Below, one piece after another: positions 1-7,918 of a stretch of DNA of 44,654 nucleotides. This DNA is from a virus: the IMG/VR virus record IMGVR_UViG_3300020468_000015, positions 1 to 44,654 of that record, one strand, 5' to 3'. The notes below the pieces were generated by a model. It searched no databases and was not told the origin of the DNA. It worked only from the letters and a program-made list of their open reading frames with translations. Each line of letters opens with the position of its first letter. Within the stretch, counting starts at the first letter, position 1. A program made the position numbers and the translations under genes.

Positions 1-264
1 TTCAGAGATGTATGGGAAAACTTGTATCAAAATATTAATCTGTTGTTCCTAGATGAATTGATAGACAGTGGTATGGACAGTGCAGGTGTTGAAAGTTCGT
101 TGGCAATATTGAAGAAAATGAGTAGGGAAAGAGGCAAAAACATATTCTTAATCAGTCACAAAGATGAACTGGTAGGTCGTGTAAACAATGTATTGAAAGT
201 GATCAAAGAAAATGGATTCACTTCTTACGCAAATGATGTGGAGACATATGAGCATACAAGATGA
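1..264 (+). CDS. 46: Recombination endonuclease subunit gp46 (SbcC/Rad50-like), C-terminal fragment
   Basis: This is the 3' end of a gene that begins before the window; the frame is open from base 1. It shows the C-terminal half of an SMC/Rad50-type ATPase. A Walker B strand (LLFLDE) is followed by a D-loop-like segment (DSGMD), and the H-loop histidine lies in FLISHKDEL. In T4, gp46 with gp47 forms the Mre11/Rad50-like complex that resects DNA ends for recombination-dependent replication and helps degrade host DNA. The N-terminal Walker A and the coiled coil lie outside the window. The next gene starts inside its last codons, which implies translational coupling. The family assignment rests on motifs and the T4-like context; other SMC-type ATPases share these motifs. 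Confidence 0.85.
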   Translation, partial: FRDVWENLYQNINLLFLDELIDSGMDSAGVESSLAILKKMSRERGKNIFLISHKDELVGRVNNVLKVIKENGFTSYANDVETYEHTR

Positions 265-463
265 CACACATGACAAGTTGACCAAAGCCTACATGGCGTA
301 CTTCAAGGCAAACGAGCAGTTCGCGAAGAGGCGAAGCCTCGCTACAAAAGTAGCCGCCAGAAAGGCGCTCGCGGAAATTCGAATTTTGGCCCGAACACGT
401 AGAAAAGAACTCACAGCAGAGTTTGAAGACAGTAGAAATCAAAAGACGCACAACCAAAAATAG
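248..463 (+). CDS. Small basic conserved T4-like phage protein, function unknown
   Basis: A 71-residue protein rich in Lys, Arg and Ala. The start at 248 is chosen because GGAG (239-242) lies 5 nt before the ATG; an upstream ATG at 212 would overlap gene 46 more deeply and lacks such a site. The chosen start overlaps the 3' end of gene 46 by 17 nt. The chain looks all-helical. An N-terminal acidic helix is followed by a basic stretch (KRRSLATKVAARKAL) ending in EIRILARTRRKEL, which could bind nucleic acid. Small proteins of this type follow replication genes in marine T4-like phages, but I know of no demonstrated function. Confidence 0.7.
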   Translation: MSIQDDTHDKLTKAYMAYFKANEQFAKRRSLATKVAARKALAEIRILARTRRKELTAEFEDSRNQKTHNQK

Positions 464-481
464 CACACGGTAAGTATTGGT

Positions 482-910
482 ATGGCATGGACATACCAAG
501 GAAAACACATAGACACACTGCCAGAACACTGTGAAGGCTTTGTGTATCTCATTACCAATACAACCAACGGTAAAAAATATGTTGGGAAAAAACTGGCAAA
601 ATTCAAGAAGACACGTCCACCACTCAAGGGAAGAATAAACAAACGTAGAAGCAAAGTCGAAAGTGACTGGAGAGACTATTGGGGTTCCAATGATCATTTG
701 GTTGCTGACGTCAAGGCACAAGGGGAAGACAAATTTACTAGGGAAATATTATACATTTGCTCAAACAGAGGCACAATGAGTTATTTGGAAGCCAAGGAAC
801 AGTTTGACAGAAGAGTACTCGAAACAGACGACTATTACAATGGAATTATTAATGTTCGCGTAGGCGGATCCAAAGTCCTAAAAGAAGAATTAAAATCCCA
901 CAAGGCTTAA
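482..910 (+). CDS. GIY-YIG-like endonuclease-family protein
   Basis: A 142-residue protein. Residues about 20-36 (GFVYLITNTTNGKKYVGKK) match the core of the GIY-YIG nuclease fold, with G-x-V-Y-L-I in place of GIY and Y-V-G in place of YIG. A basic, Arg/Lys-rich stretch follows (RPPLKGRINKRRSK), and there is an acidic residue in the helix near EAKEQFDRRVLE. Phage members of this family include homing endonucleases (Seg type) and stand-alone nucleases. The degenerate first motif leaves activity uncertain. There is no good Shine-Dalgarno; a GTAAGTA box at 470-476 ends 5 nt before the ATG, which fits a leaderless transcript. No DNA-binding module beyond the nuclease-like domain is recognisable. 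Confidence 0.65.
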   Translation: MAWTYQGKHIDTLPEHCEGFVYLITNTTNGKKYVGKKLAKFKKTRPPLKGRINKRRSKVESDWRDYWGSNDHLVADVKAQGEDKFTREILYICSNRGTMSYLEAKEQFDRRVLETDDYYNGIINVRVGGSKVLKEELKSHKA

Positions 911-964
911 CATAGCAACACAGTTGATAGAAATATCCAGGAAATGCAGTTGATAAAACGTTAG

Positions 965-1255
965 GTGAATCCTGAGTTGCAAGGCAAGTGCTTACTTAAG
1001 GCACAAAAGAAGATGCTCTGTGAAAAAGATACAACATCACAACTACTCACTTTGTTTGTGAAGGGTGGGTCAGTTGCCCGTGACTATGAAGTCTGGAATA
1101 GGGAGTTGGCGGGTCACCGCTTCCGTTTAAAAAATTTCCTCTCACACAATGGCAGGCTAATCTCGCATGATGGCGCCTACTTTGCCCTAACGGGTGAAGT
1201 ATGGATCAACTATCTGCATGATGCGACACATAACTTCGTTATGTTGATTGCTTAA
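965..1255 (+). CDS. Hypothetical protein, possible winged-helix fold
   Basis: An open frame of 96 residues from a GTG at 965, or 81 residues from the ATG at 1013. Neither start has a strong ribosome site. I do not recognise the family. The middle part (LLTLFVKGG, then AGHRFRLKNFLSHNGRLISHDG, then YFALTG) has the helix-helix-wing rhythm of winged-helix DNA-binding proteins, which is only a weak resemblance. It sits between a GIY-YIG-like gene and a convergent minus-strand gene and ends just before a perfect hairpin. It could be a real small regulator or a chance reading frame. Confidence 0.4.
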   Translation: MNPELQGKCLLKAQKKMLCEKDTTSQLLTLFVKGGSVARDYEVWNRELAGHRFRLKNFLSHNGRLISHDGAYFALTGEVWINYLHDATHNFVMLIA

Positions 1256-1264
1256 TTGCGAAGC

Positions 1265-1283
1265 AGAACGACGCAGTCGTTCT
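1265..1283. terminator. Perfect hairpin between convergent genes
   Basis: AGAACGAC-GCA-GTCGTTCT forms an 8-bp perfect stem with a 3-nt loop. It lies exactly where a plus-strand gene ending at 1255 meets a minus-strand gene ending at 1283. It has no long T-run on either strand. It may therefore act as a bidirectional transcription barrier or as an mRNA 3'-end stabiliser rather than a classical intrinsic terminator. Confidence 0.5.
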
Positions 1284-1885
1284 TAAACATTAGGATCAAA
1301 CTGTTCACAATCCAACCACAAACTCTTATCTGGGTCTGCACTCTGAACATAGCGGAGTTTTGTGTGACTCCAATCTCTAACTTCTAATTCTTCCAACACA
1401 CTTTGTTGATACACATGAATCACTTTGGGATCCATCTTTAAAATTTTTTTAACGGCGTCCCTGTCAGGACGTGACTCATAAGTCTGAATGGTGGTGACAT
1501 TTGGCATCTTGGAAAAATCTCTGGCATACTTGTCTCCGCGGAGCCACGTGAGTGGCCCTACATCTTTACTCATCAGTTTGAGTTCGTCCGCTTTGTGTCG
1601 CCAGTGTATGTTGTTTTCGCCAAATCCCAACTCCACAAGTCTGTCATAGGTCTTGGAACCTACTGCATAAATTTTTTGTTCTAGTAATTTTTTGAGACTG
1701 TGTTTGTAATGATTGACGGATTCGATGTGTGTGATAATTAAGCCTTGCGGCTTGGCGGGATCATGGTCCACTGTATAAGTCTTCATACAGGGTATCCAAA
1801 TATCATCTCCGTTTAGTTCCGCAGGTTTGGTGATTTGCGTGTATACTTGCATAGGTGTATTATTTAGAACAGGTGGTTTCATCAT
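1283..1885 (-). CDS. Uroporphyrinogen-III synthase-like (HemD-fold) protein
   Basis: A 200-residue protein (189 if it starts at Met12, base 1852). The pattern follows the HEM4/HemD family. There is an N-terminal ITKP (family T-R-P) at 18-21 and a strand (LIITHIESVNHY) where the family has its S-x-x-A-V segment. Next comes KIYAVGSKTYDRLVELG (71-87), matching the I-x-A-V-G-x-x-T-A-x-x-L helix start. Then TWLRGDKYARDF (113-124) matches the L-L-x-R-G-x-x-A-R-D motif, followed by VTTIQTYESRP (130-140) where HemD has its V-x-Y-E/Q linker, and KVIHVYQQSVLEEL (154-167) in place of the D-x-V-x-F-T-S strand. HemD cyclises hydroxymethylbilane to uroporphyrinogen III. It is shorter than typical HemD (about 240-270 aa), mainly at the C-terminus, so catalysis is not assured. 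It is the last gene of a minus-strand set after gene 26. A CTAAATA box on the minus strand (1867-1861) lies 8 nt before Met12. Confidence 0.62.
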   Translation of the reverse strand: MMKPPVLNNTPMQVYTQITKPAELNGDDIWIPCMKTYTVDHDPAKPQGLIITHIESVNHYKHSLKKLLEQKIYAVGSKTYDRLVELGFGENNIHWRHKADELKLMSKDVGPLTWLRGDKYARDFSKMPNVTTIQTYESRPDRDAVKKILKMDPKVIHVYQQSVLEELEVRDWSHTKLRYVQSADPDKSLWLDCEQFDPNV

Positions 1886-1958
1886 TAAAACAGCATATTT
1901 GATTCTAGATGTCTGTAAGGTAGATATTTTTACACTTTATATATTGTGTTTGTTTGCA

Positions 1959-2135
1959 TTAAAAGAACGGTTGTCCTGTCTTTTTGGCTGTGTCCAGATT
2001 GTCTTTGATCACTTTTGCCATGATCTCTCTGTCTTCCGGTGCACTAGTGTACATTTCTTCCATTGTGATCCCACCACGCATGAACCAAGCAATTTTTGTG
2101 AGTTCTGCTTTGAAGTTTTTGACTTCGTTTTCCAT
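1959..2135 (-). CDS. Small baseplate-hub-associated protein (gp51-like, tentative)
   Basis: A 58-residue reading from the ATG at 2135. Conserved-looking features are AWFMRGGIT, then the helix DREIMAKVIKDNL, and the terminal KKTGQPFF. Small proteins with this W-F/Y-M-R-G-G-I core and K-K-x-G-x-P-F-F end follow gene 26 in marine T4-like phages, where I recall them being annotated as gp51, baseplate hub assembly catalyst. The frame stays open upstream without an ATG to a TGA near 2204. The reading just before Met58 (STLDISEILKIAKD) looks coding, so the true start may be a non-ATG codon such as the CTG at 2171. Gene 26 ends at 2183, so the two are probably translationally coupled. Confidence 0.65.
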   Translation of the reverse strand: MENEVKNFKAELTKIAWFMRGGITMEEMYTSAPEDREIMAKVIKDNLDTAKKTGQPFF

Positions 2136-2182
2136 GTCTTTGGCAATTTTAAGGATCTCAGAAATATCCAGTGTGGAGATTT

Positions 2183-3055
2183 TTAACCGAAAAAATTTGC
2201 GGTATCAAATTGTATAGGTAGTTTGAAAGATTCTGGAGCACCTTCTTTGCGTTCTTCTTCAGTGGTTGTAATTTCCATTTCAGGAAGTGCAAAGGCATCT
2301 CTTTGTTTTTCTAAATGATCCAGTATTGTTTGAAAGAATCCTTTTTCAGCATTTTCAATAAACTCTGCTATCATGGCTTTGTCTGTCACAGTCTGTCCAT
2401 CAACTTTGACTGATACCACAGTTTCAGTAACCATGCCAACATTTAACGCAGTCAATTTTGTTAAACTTTGTTGGAATCTTTTCAGTTTGTCTTCTTCAGA
2501 TATGTCTTGATTTCTTATTGTTTCTTGCAGACGTGCTTCTTCAAAAGATTTGATTGCCATTTTTGTGAATTGACTGTATGACAAAGGATTAGTGGTTACT
2601 TCCATATCTGCTACAAACACTGTTTCTTGATATTGTGCTGAAAGAAGTTTGTCCAGAGATGATTGTAAATTTAATTCAAAATCTCTTTGTATTTTTGTTC
2701 CAGGTATTGTTACCGGCACTGACATCTTTTCACCGTATGTTGCCATTCTGATTGCTATAAGCACAGCATCAACATCTATGCTAGGCATTGCCCAAGCATT
2801 TTTAATGGCTGGTGCACAACTCTGTATCACTGACACAGTGGCTTCACCGTTCAATAATGCATCTGGTGTTTTAAAAAGTAATTCATCTTTTGCTGTCATC
2901 GGGTACACAGCAATCTCTCCTGACTCTGAAACGTTTATTGCTCCTTCAGGATAAAATTTATAACCGCTAGGCAGTTTGATATACTGCTTGGGTTGTCTGT
3001 AATATTTTTTTAAAGGATTTTCTTGTGGTATTTGTCCTTGTTGTAATTCTGTCAT
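2183..3055 (-). CDS. 26: Baseplate hub subunit gp26
   Basis: A 290-residue protein matching the T4 baseplate hub family. The N-terminal part (QYIKLPSGYKFYPEG, then SGEIAVYPMTAKDELLFKTPDALLNGEA) followed by IQSCAPAIKNAWAMPSIDVDAVLIAIR is characteristic. In T4, gp26 belongs to the central hub of the baseplate. The C-terminal half is helical and charged. The gene is on the minus strand, divergent from the tape-measure-like gene, with the gp51-like and HemD-like genes downstream. A late-promoter-like CTAAATATG on the minus strand (3112-3104) lies about 50 nt before the ATG. Overall length and motif order appear intact. Confidence 0.87.
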   Translation of the reverse strand: MTELQQGQIPQENPLKKYYRQPKQYIKLPSGYKFYPEGAINVSESGEIAVYPMTAKDELLFKTPDALLNGEATVSVIQSCAPAIKNAWAMPSIDVDAVLIAIRMATYGEKMSVPVTIPGTKIQRDFELNLQSSLDKLLSAQYQETVFVADMEVTTNPLSYSQFTKMAIKSFEEARLQETIRNQDISEEDKLKRFQQSLTKLTALNVGMVTETVVSVKVDGQTVTDKAMIAEFIENAEKGFFQTILDHLEKQRDAFALPEMEITTTEEERKEGAPESFKLPIQFDTANFFG

Positions 3056-3065
3056 TTTATCTCCA

Positions 3066-3072
3066 ATAAATA
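3066..3072 (+). promoter_or_regulatory. T4-type late promoter core (ATAAATA)
   Basis: AATAAATAC matches the T4 late promoter core (TATAAATA consensus). It lies 94 nt before the start at 3166 within the divergent region between gene 26 and the tape-measure-like gene. Inverted repeats lie between it and the gene. Confidence 0.55.
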
Positions 3073-3076
3073 CAAG

Positions 3077-3138
3077 AAAGTGTTACGCACTTTTTTATAT
3101 ACACATATTTAGTGATGAGTATTAAGTGCGTACTTAAT
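3077..3138. promoter_or_regulatory. Three mutually exclusive inverted repeats in a divergent intergenic region
   Basis: Hairpin A pairs AAAGTG (3077-3082) with CACTTT (3088-3093), followed by a T-run. Hairpin B pairs TACGCACTT (3084-3092) with AAGTGCGTA (3124-3132), 9 bp. Hairpin C pairs ATTAAGT (3121-3127) with ACTTAAT (3132-3138) around GCGT. B overlaps both A and C, so they cannot all form together. This resembles an attenuator or an operator between divergent genes; the function is inferred. Confidence 0.5.
3104..3112 (-). promoter_or_regulatory. Late-promoter-like box for gene 26
   Basis: Read on the minus strand, 3112-3104 is CTAAATATG, a variant of the late core. It sits about 50 nt upstream of the gene 26 ATG at 3055, and no other promoter-like box is closer. 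Confidence 0.45.
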
Positions 3139-3165
3139 GATTGGATTTAAATACAATTTGGTAAT

Positions 3166-5361
3166 ATGGCAGATTTAACACCAGATCAATTGGATGCATT
3201 GGCAAAGGGCATAGCCGCCTCAGGCATTGCTCAGGAAACCACACTTAAAGCATTGGTAAAAGCACTGGGCGGAAGCACAGGTATGGCGGCAGTGGCGCAA
3301 GCCACAGGCAAGACTGCCAAAGAAATGAAAACTGTGGGATCATACTTAGAAGACCTCAGTGAAGATTTAGAAGAAACAAGCACAGGATTAAACAAATATG
3401 CCAAACTACAGAATTCAATTAATATAGGTGTTACTTTAGCCACAGGCAAATTAAACGATTTAGGAAGTACAGTAAGAGTTGCCACTGGACAAATGGGAAT
3501 ATTTGGACAAAGTGTTGGATACGCGGCAAGTACACTTTTAGATGCATTGGCTGACAATGTGGATTTCTACAGACAACTTTCAACTGTGGGTGCAACAGCA
3601 GGGCAAAGCATTAGTGACTTGAGACGAGTGTCTGGATTAACAGGACTAACAATGGGACAACTTACTCAAGCAGTTGCGGCGGCACAAGGAAATCTCGCTT
3701 TACTAGGTGGTACCGCTGGTCAAGGATTTCAAAGATTTTCTCAAGCACTTATAGAATTATCACAAGGTGAAACATTCGAAAAATTAACTGGTCTAGGATT
3801 TACAATGGATAGAATCGCCGAAGGTGCAGGTGAATATTTAGAAATTCAAACTCAATTAGGCAGAACACAAACAATGACTTCAAGAGACCTTGCCTCTGGT
3901 GCGGATGAATATCTAACTAACCTCGACTTGTTGACAAGACTGACAGGAAAAAATAGAGATATGTTGGCACAAGAGATGAAACAAAACGCCGCTGACAATA
4001 GATTGAAAATACAAATGGCAGGTATGGATCAAAAACAACAAGCAGTAATACAAAGAGCATTGTCATTAACAGACAAAGGTTCACAAGAACTTGGACAATC
4101 GTTGAGAAATTTAATTGCAACAGGCGGAATTCCTACAAATGCAAGAGAGGCTGGTATTATGCAGTTGCAAGGATTCAGTGAAGCACTAGATAGAGTAAGC
4201 AGAGGTGAGTCCGGCTCAGTAGAACAGTTGATGTCTGTGTTCCAAACAGCGGCACTAGAAACAGGAAATTTAAGTGCAGAAGAAAGACAAAGATTTGCAC
4301 AATTAAAACAATTCGGCGTAGACTTCTTTGATGTTAGATTTGAAACTATTGCATTTAAAAATGCTTTAGGAGATTTACAACAAGTGACTGAAGAACAAAA
4401 GAAAGCACAAGAAGCCGCAGGTACATCTGCTCTACAATTTGACAGAGCAACACAAAGATTAAGAACAGCATTCGCGGCAGTGTTGGCTCCGGCAACAACA
4501 TTAATAGCAAAAGCATTTGAAGGTATCGCATTCGTACTAGAAGGATTAGGCAGTATGGTATCGTCTGTCACTGAAAAACTTGGAGAGATGGGTGGAGCAG
4601 TTGTAGGCATACTTGGTTTACTAGGAGTAGGAGCAGGCGGAGCCTTTTTAACAAAACAGGCTGGTAAAGGTTTATCTACTGCTGGTTCATATCTCACAGG
4701 CGGTGGTGCCGGTGGTGGTACGGTATCTAAATTAGGAGCAGGCGTTGGCGGACTTGCCAGAGGAGTAGGTAGAGGTGCAGGCGCAATATTTTCTGCTTTA
4801 GGAAGAGCATTAGGCGGATTGGCTAATCCCAAAATTTTATTAGGTGCTTCAATTCTAGCAGGATCCATTGCAGTCTTAGGAGCAGGTATTGCCGGTGCAA
4901 CATATCTAATGGGTGGTGCATTAGAAAAGTTTTCAGTGGGTATGGAATCCATCACCAACATAGATGGTTCGGCACTAAAAGATACAGCAAGTGGTTTGAA
5001 AACATTGGCAGGTGCAATGGTAGACATGGGAAGTGCCACAAGTTCATCAGCAACAGGCTTTTTTGGAAAACTTTTTGGCGGTGGACCAGAAAACTTTGCC
5101 AAAAGTGTCAATGCAACGTTAGATTCTCTTGACAAAGGCAAAATAGATATGTATGCTAACAGTTTAAGCAATCTTGGAGAAGCAATGAACAGTTTGAATA
5201 CAGGAATGTCAGGCACAATCACAACTTCCGCAACTGAAACAGGAAACAAGTTGGATAAGTTAAATACTACTATGGAGCAAGTTTTAATGATGATGGGCGA
5301 GAACAACAAGTTTGCTAAGAACGTATCAGATAATACAAAAGTTGTAGCGGATAATACATAA
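3166..5361 (+). CDS. Probable tail tape-measure-like / virion internal protein
   Basis: A 731-residue protein, mostly alpha-helical and Gln/Ala/Gly-rich, with long amphipathic stretches (about residues 50-450). Two hydrophobic Gly/Ala segments follow, near residues 476-496 (GGAVVGILGLLGVGAGGAFL) and 559-587. This combination of long helical body and late hydrophobic segments is typical of phage tape-measure proteins, which span the tail tube and set its length. At about 1.5 Angstrom per residue it would match a tail of roughly 110 nm, as in T4-like phages. It overlaps the portal gene by 1 nt. In T4 and cyanophages the gene before 20 is normally 19 (tail tube), so this position is unusual. I do not recognise a diagnostic motif; another internal virion protein is possible. 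Confidence 0.55.
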   Translation: MADLTPDQLDALAKGIAASGIAQETTLKALVKALGGSTGMAAVAQATGKTAKEMKTVGSYLEDLSEDLEETSTGLNKYAKLQNSINIGVTLATGKLNDLGSTVRVATGQMGIFGQSVGYAASTLLDALADNVDFYRQLSTVGATAGQSISDLRRVSGLTGLTMGQLTQAVAAAQGNLALLGGTAGQGFQRFSQALIELSQGETFEKLTGLGFTMDRIAEGAGEYLEIQTQLGRTQTMTSRDLASGADEYLTNLDLLTRLTGKNRDMLAQEMKQNAADNRLKIQMAGMDQKQQAVIQRALSLTDKGSQELGQSLRNLIATGGIPTNAREAGIMQLQGFSEALDRVSRGESGSVEQLMSVFQTAALETGNLSAEERQRFAQLKQFGVDFFDVRFETIAFKNALGDLQQVTEEQKKAQEAAGTSALQFDRATQRLRTAFAAVLAPATTLIAKAFEGIAFVLEGLGSMVSSVTEKLGEMGGAVVGILGLLGVGAGGAFLTKQAGKGLSTAGSYLTGGGAGGGTVSKLGAGVGGLARGVGRGAGAIFSALGRALGGLANPKILLGASILAGSIAVLGAGIAGATYLMGGALEKFSVGMESITNIDGSALKDTASGLKTLAGAMVDMGSATSSSATGFFGKLFGGGPENFAKSVNATLDSLDKGKIDMYANSLSNLGEAMNSLNTGMSGTITTSATETGNKLDKLNTTMEQVLMMMGENNKFAKNVSDNTKVVADNT

Positions 5362-7073
5362 TGAGTTGGAAAAAATTTTTTAGTGAAGTACCAGTTGCAG
5401 GAGCATCTGATGGTACATATTCAGCAATGGGCGGTGGTATAGGAGGCAAACCTGGACCAGCACGTTCTAACTATTCATCATATCTTCCAGATGTGTACAG
5501 TGGTGCACCAAACAGAATAGAAAGATATGGACAATACAATGTAATGGATATGGACAGTGAGGTTAATGCCGCACTTGATATTCTTGCAGAATTTTGTACA
5601 CAGAACAACACACAAAACAACACTCCATTCAAATTCACTTACAATCAGAAAGCAACAAACACAGAAGTACAGATTATTGAACAATACTTGCATCAGTGGT
5701 GCAAATTAAATGATCTAAACAAAAGAATTTTTAAAGTAATGCGTAATGTATTCAAATATGGTGATGCATTCTTTATAAGAGACCCAGAAACAAAAAAATT
5801 ATTTCATGTTGACCCAGCAAAAGTTTCAAAAATAATTGTAAACGAAAGTACAGGCAAAACTCCTGAACAATATGTGGTCAGAGACATCAACTTTAACTTT
5901 AGAAGCCTTGTAGCAACAACTCCATATCAAACAACTGGTAATGTTACAGGTGGAGGATCAGGATATTTAACAGGTGGTGTTAGAGGTATGGTAGGTGCAA
6001 ACTATCAAGACTCACCAGGAACAAGATTTGCAACAGGACAAAGAGAAATTGCTGTTGATTCCAAACATATGTTCCATTTAAGTTTAAGTGAAGGTCTAGA
6101 TTTGAATTTTCCATTTGGAAACAGTTTGTTAGAAAGTGTTTTTAAAGTATACAAACAAAAAGAATTACTAGAAGATGCAATTATAATTTACAGAGTACAA
6201 AGAGCACCTGAACGTAGAGTGTTTTACATTGACGTAGGTAATATGCCATCACACTTGGCAATGCAATTTGTAGAAAGAGTTAAGACAGAAATACACCAAA
6301 GACGTATTCCGTCAAGCACAGGTGGTGGTACAAACGTAATTGATTCAAGTTATAATCCATTATCAATCAATGAAGATTATTTCTTCCCACAAACAGCAGA
6401 AGGTAGAGGTTCTAAAGTAGAAACATTACCAGGTGGTACTAACTTAGGTGAGATTGATGACCTGAAATACTTTACAAATAAACTATTAAGAGGTTTACGT
6501 ATACCAAGTTCTTATTTGCCAACAGGTGCAGATGATGGACAAAGCCAATACAATGATGGTAGAGTAGGCACAGCATACATTCAAGAATTAAGATTCAACA
6601 AATACTGTGAAAGATTACAAAACATGGTATCAAATGAATTCAATCAAGAGTTTAAACAGTATTTGATAGAAAAAGGTGTAAACATTGATATAGCAATGTT
6701 TGATATCAAGTTTAATCCACCAATGAACTTTGCTTCATACAGACAAGCAGAGGTGGATAACAATAGAATTTCTACTTACACACAAATTGCTCAGGTTCCA
6801 TTTGTGAGCAAACGTTATGCACTTTCAAGATTCTTAGGATTAACTCCAGAAGAAATGGCGGAAAACGAAAGATTGTGGAGAGAAGAAAACGATGCAACCA
6901 CACAGGCTAAACCTACAACATCAGCAACAGAGTTAAGAAGTGCAGGAGTTAGCACAGCAGGTATTCAAGCAGACTTAGATGCGGCTGAACCAGAAGCACC
7001 AGCAACTGAACCAGGTGCAGAACCAGGAGCAGACACTCCACCAGACGCAGGCACTACAACTCCAGGGGCCTAA
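5361..7073 (+). CDS. 20: Portal vertex protein gp20
   Basis: A 570-residue protein with typical gp20 features. The N-terminus has RIERYGQYNVMDMDSEVN followed by ALDILAEFCTQ. The middle has YRVQRAPERRVFYIDVGNMP followed by YFTNKLLRGLRIPSSYLP and the C-terminal RFNKYCERLQNMVSNEF. gp20 forms the 12-subunit ring at one capsid vertex, through which DNA is packaged and to which the tail attaches. The start shares one base with the previous stop (TAATG), implying coupling. The last 50 residues are Pro/Glu/Ala-rich and probably disordered (AEPEAPATEPGAEPGA). Confidence 0.95.
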   Translation: MSWKKFFSEVPVAGASDGTYSAMGGGIGGKPGPARSNYSSYLPDVYSGAPNRIERYGQYNVMDMDSEVNAALDILAEFCTQNNTQNNTPFKFTYNQKATNTEVQIIEQYLHQWCKLNDLNKRIFKVMRNVFKYGDAFFIRDPETKKLFHVDPAKVSKIIVNESTGKTPEQYVVRDINFNFRSLVATTPYQTTGNVTGGGSGYLTGGVRGMVGANYQDSPGTRFATGQREIAVDSKHMFHLSLSEGLDLNFPFGNSLLESVFKVYKQKELLEDAIIIYRVQRAPERRVFYIDVGNMPSHLAMQFVERVKTEIHQRRIPSSTGGGTNVIDSSYNPLSINEDYFFPQTAEGRGSKVETLPGGTNLGEIDDLKYFTNKLLRGLRIPSSYLPTGADDGQSQYNDGRVGTAYIQELRFNKYCERLQNMVSNEFNQEFKQYLIEKGVNIDIAMFDIKFNPPMNFASYRQAEVDNNRISTYTQIAQVPFVSKRYALSRFLGLTPEEMAENERLWREENDATTQAKPTTSATELRSAGVSTAGIQADLDAAEPEAPATEPGAEPGADTPPDAGTTTPGA

Positions 7074-7075
7074 AC

Positions 7076-7082
7076 ATAAATA
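7076..7082 (+). promoter_or_regulatory. Late promoter core (ATAAATA) 5 nt before an ATG
   Basis: CATAAATATC lies directly after the gene 20 stop. With the usual late-promoter start about 6 nt downstream, transcription would begin at or next to the ATG at 7088, giving a leaderless mRNA. Confidence 0.55.
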
Positions 7083-7087
7083 TCATT

Positions 7088-7327
7088 ATGATACTACGTG
7101 AATTATTTTATTTCGACAAAATTTCCACTGAATCAGGTGAACAAAAGGAATACGATCCTACATCTGATCAAGGTATTATGGGTGTAAGTGATACACGTAA
7201 AACACGCCTATCACTAAAACAGATCAACAAAGCACGTAAAGCCGGTGAGTTCCACAAAGATGAGCAACAAAAAGAGTTGACTTTTGTGAGAGATATGTAC
7301 GGCGCCGCTAATCAACCAGAGGTATAA
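7088..7327 (+). CDS. Conserved small protein between portal and prohead core genes
   Basis: A 79-residue charged protein. Its most distinctive part, SDTRKTRLSLKQINKARKA (about residues 34-52) followed by ELTFVRDMYG, resembles small proteins next to gene 20 in marine T4-like phages. It does not resemble T4 gp67 or gp68, the usual small genes at this site. The position within the head cluster suggests a role in capsid assembly, but this is context only. There is no Shine-Dalgarno; the ATG is 5 nt after a late promoter core. Confidence 0.7.
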   Translation: MILRELFYFDKISTESGEQKEYDPTSDQGIMGVSDTRKTRLSLKQINKARKAGEFHKDEQQKELTFVRDMYGAANQPEV

Positions 7328-7330
7328 TAG

Positions 7331-7918
7331 ATGTCCGTGGCATTTGTACTGGGCAATGGTCTCAGTCGTAAGCCTATACCATTGGAACCTCTTAAACAAC
7401 ACGGCAAAGTGTATGCCTGCAATGCCGTATATAGAACATTCACACCAGATTACCTTGTGGCAGTAGATGCCAAGATGATCAATGAGATATGCACTGCTGA
7501 TGCTCATAGGAAAATGCCGGTTTGGACCAATCCAAATAGAGCATATAAAAAGTGGAATGGCTTAAACTTCTTTGAACCTAGTCTAGGTTGGTCATCTGGA
7601 CCCACAGCACTCTATCTAGCCTCACAAAAAGAGCATCAATTGATATACATCTTGGGTTTTGACTTCATAGGTAACCAAGATGGCAAACTAAACAACATAT
7701 ATGGTGACACACCGAACTACAAAAAGAACACAGACGTGGCAACCTATCATGGCAACTGGAACAGACAAACTTCTATCATACTTCAGAAGAATGGTTTAAA
7801 GAGATTTGTGAGAGTCGTACCTGAAGGAACACACGTGTTTGAAGCAAAAGACTTAAAGAAGTATACAAATTACAGTGAAATCACCGTGCAAGAGTTCAAA
7901 AGACGCTATCACCTGTAA
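7331..7918 (+). CDS. Conserved protein, MptE/DUF115-like N-terminus
   Basis: A 195-residue protein. The N-terminus (VAFVLGNGLSRKPIPLEPLK, then KVYACNAVYRTFTPDYLVAVDAKMI) matches the pattern V-x-G-N-G-x-S ... hydrophobic-N ... D-Y-x-V-x-D of DUF115/MptE-like Rossmann-type proteins and some sugar transferases. It continues with SGPTALYLASQ and LIYILGFDFIG, again typical of that fold. Related proteins occur near the portal gene in marine T4-like phages without a demonstrated role. A GAGG at 7319-7322 provides a ribosome site and the start follows the previous stop by 3 nt. The substrate is unknown. Confidence 0.6.
   Translation: MSVAFVLGNGLSRKPIPLEPLKQHGKVYACNAVYRTFTPDYLVAVDAKMINEICTADAHRKMPVWTNPNRAYKKWNGLNFFEPSLGWSSGPTALYLASQKEHQLIYILGFDFIGNQDGKLNNIYGDTPNYKKNTDVATYHGNWNRQTSIILQKNGLKRFVRVVPEGTHVFEAKDLKKYTNYSEITVQEFKRRYHL

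Noticed and set aside
1827-2217. Plus-strand frames across the small minus-strand genes
   Set aside because: Composition (Phe/Cys-rich) is typical of a shadow; the minus strand encodes the recognisable gp51-like protein and the HemD-like start.
4029-5309. 426-residue antisense frame in the tape-measure-like gene
   Set aside because: Proline/alanine-rich shadow of Gly/Ala codons on the plus strand; no ribosome site, and the plus frame is coupled to gene 20.
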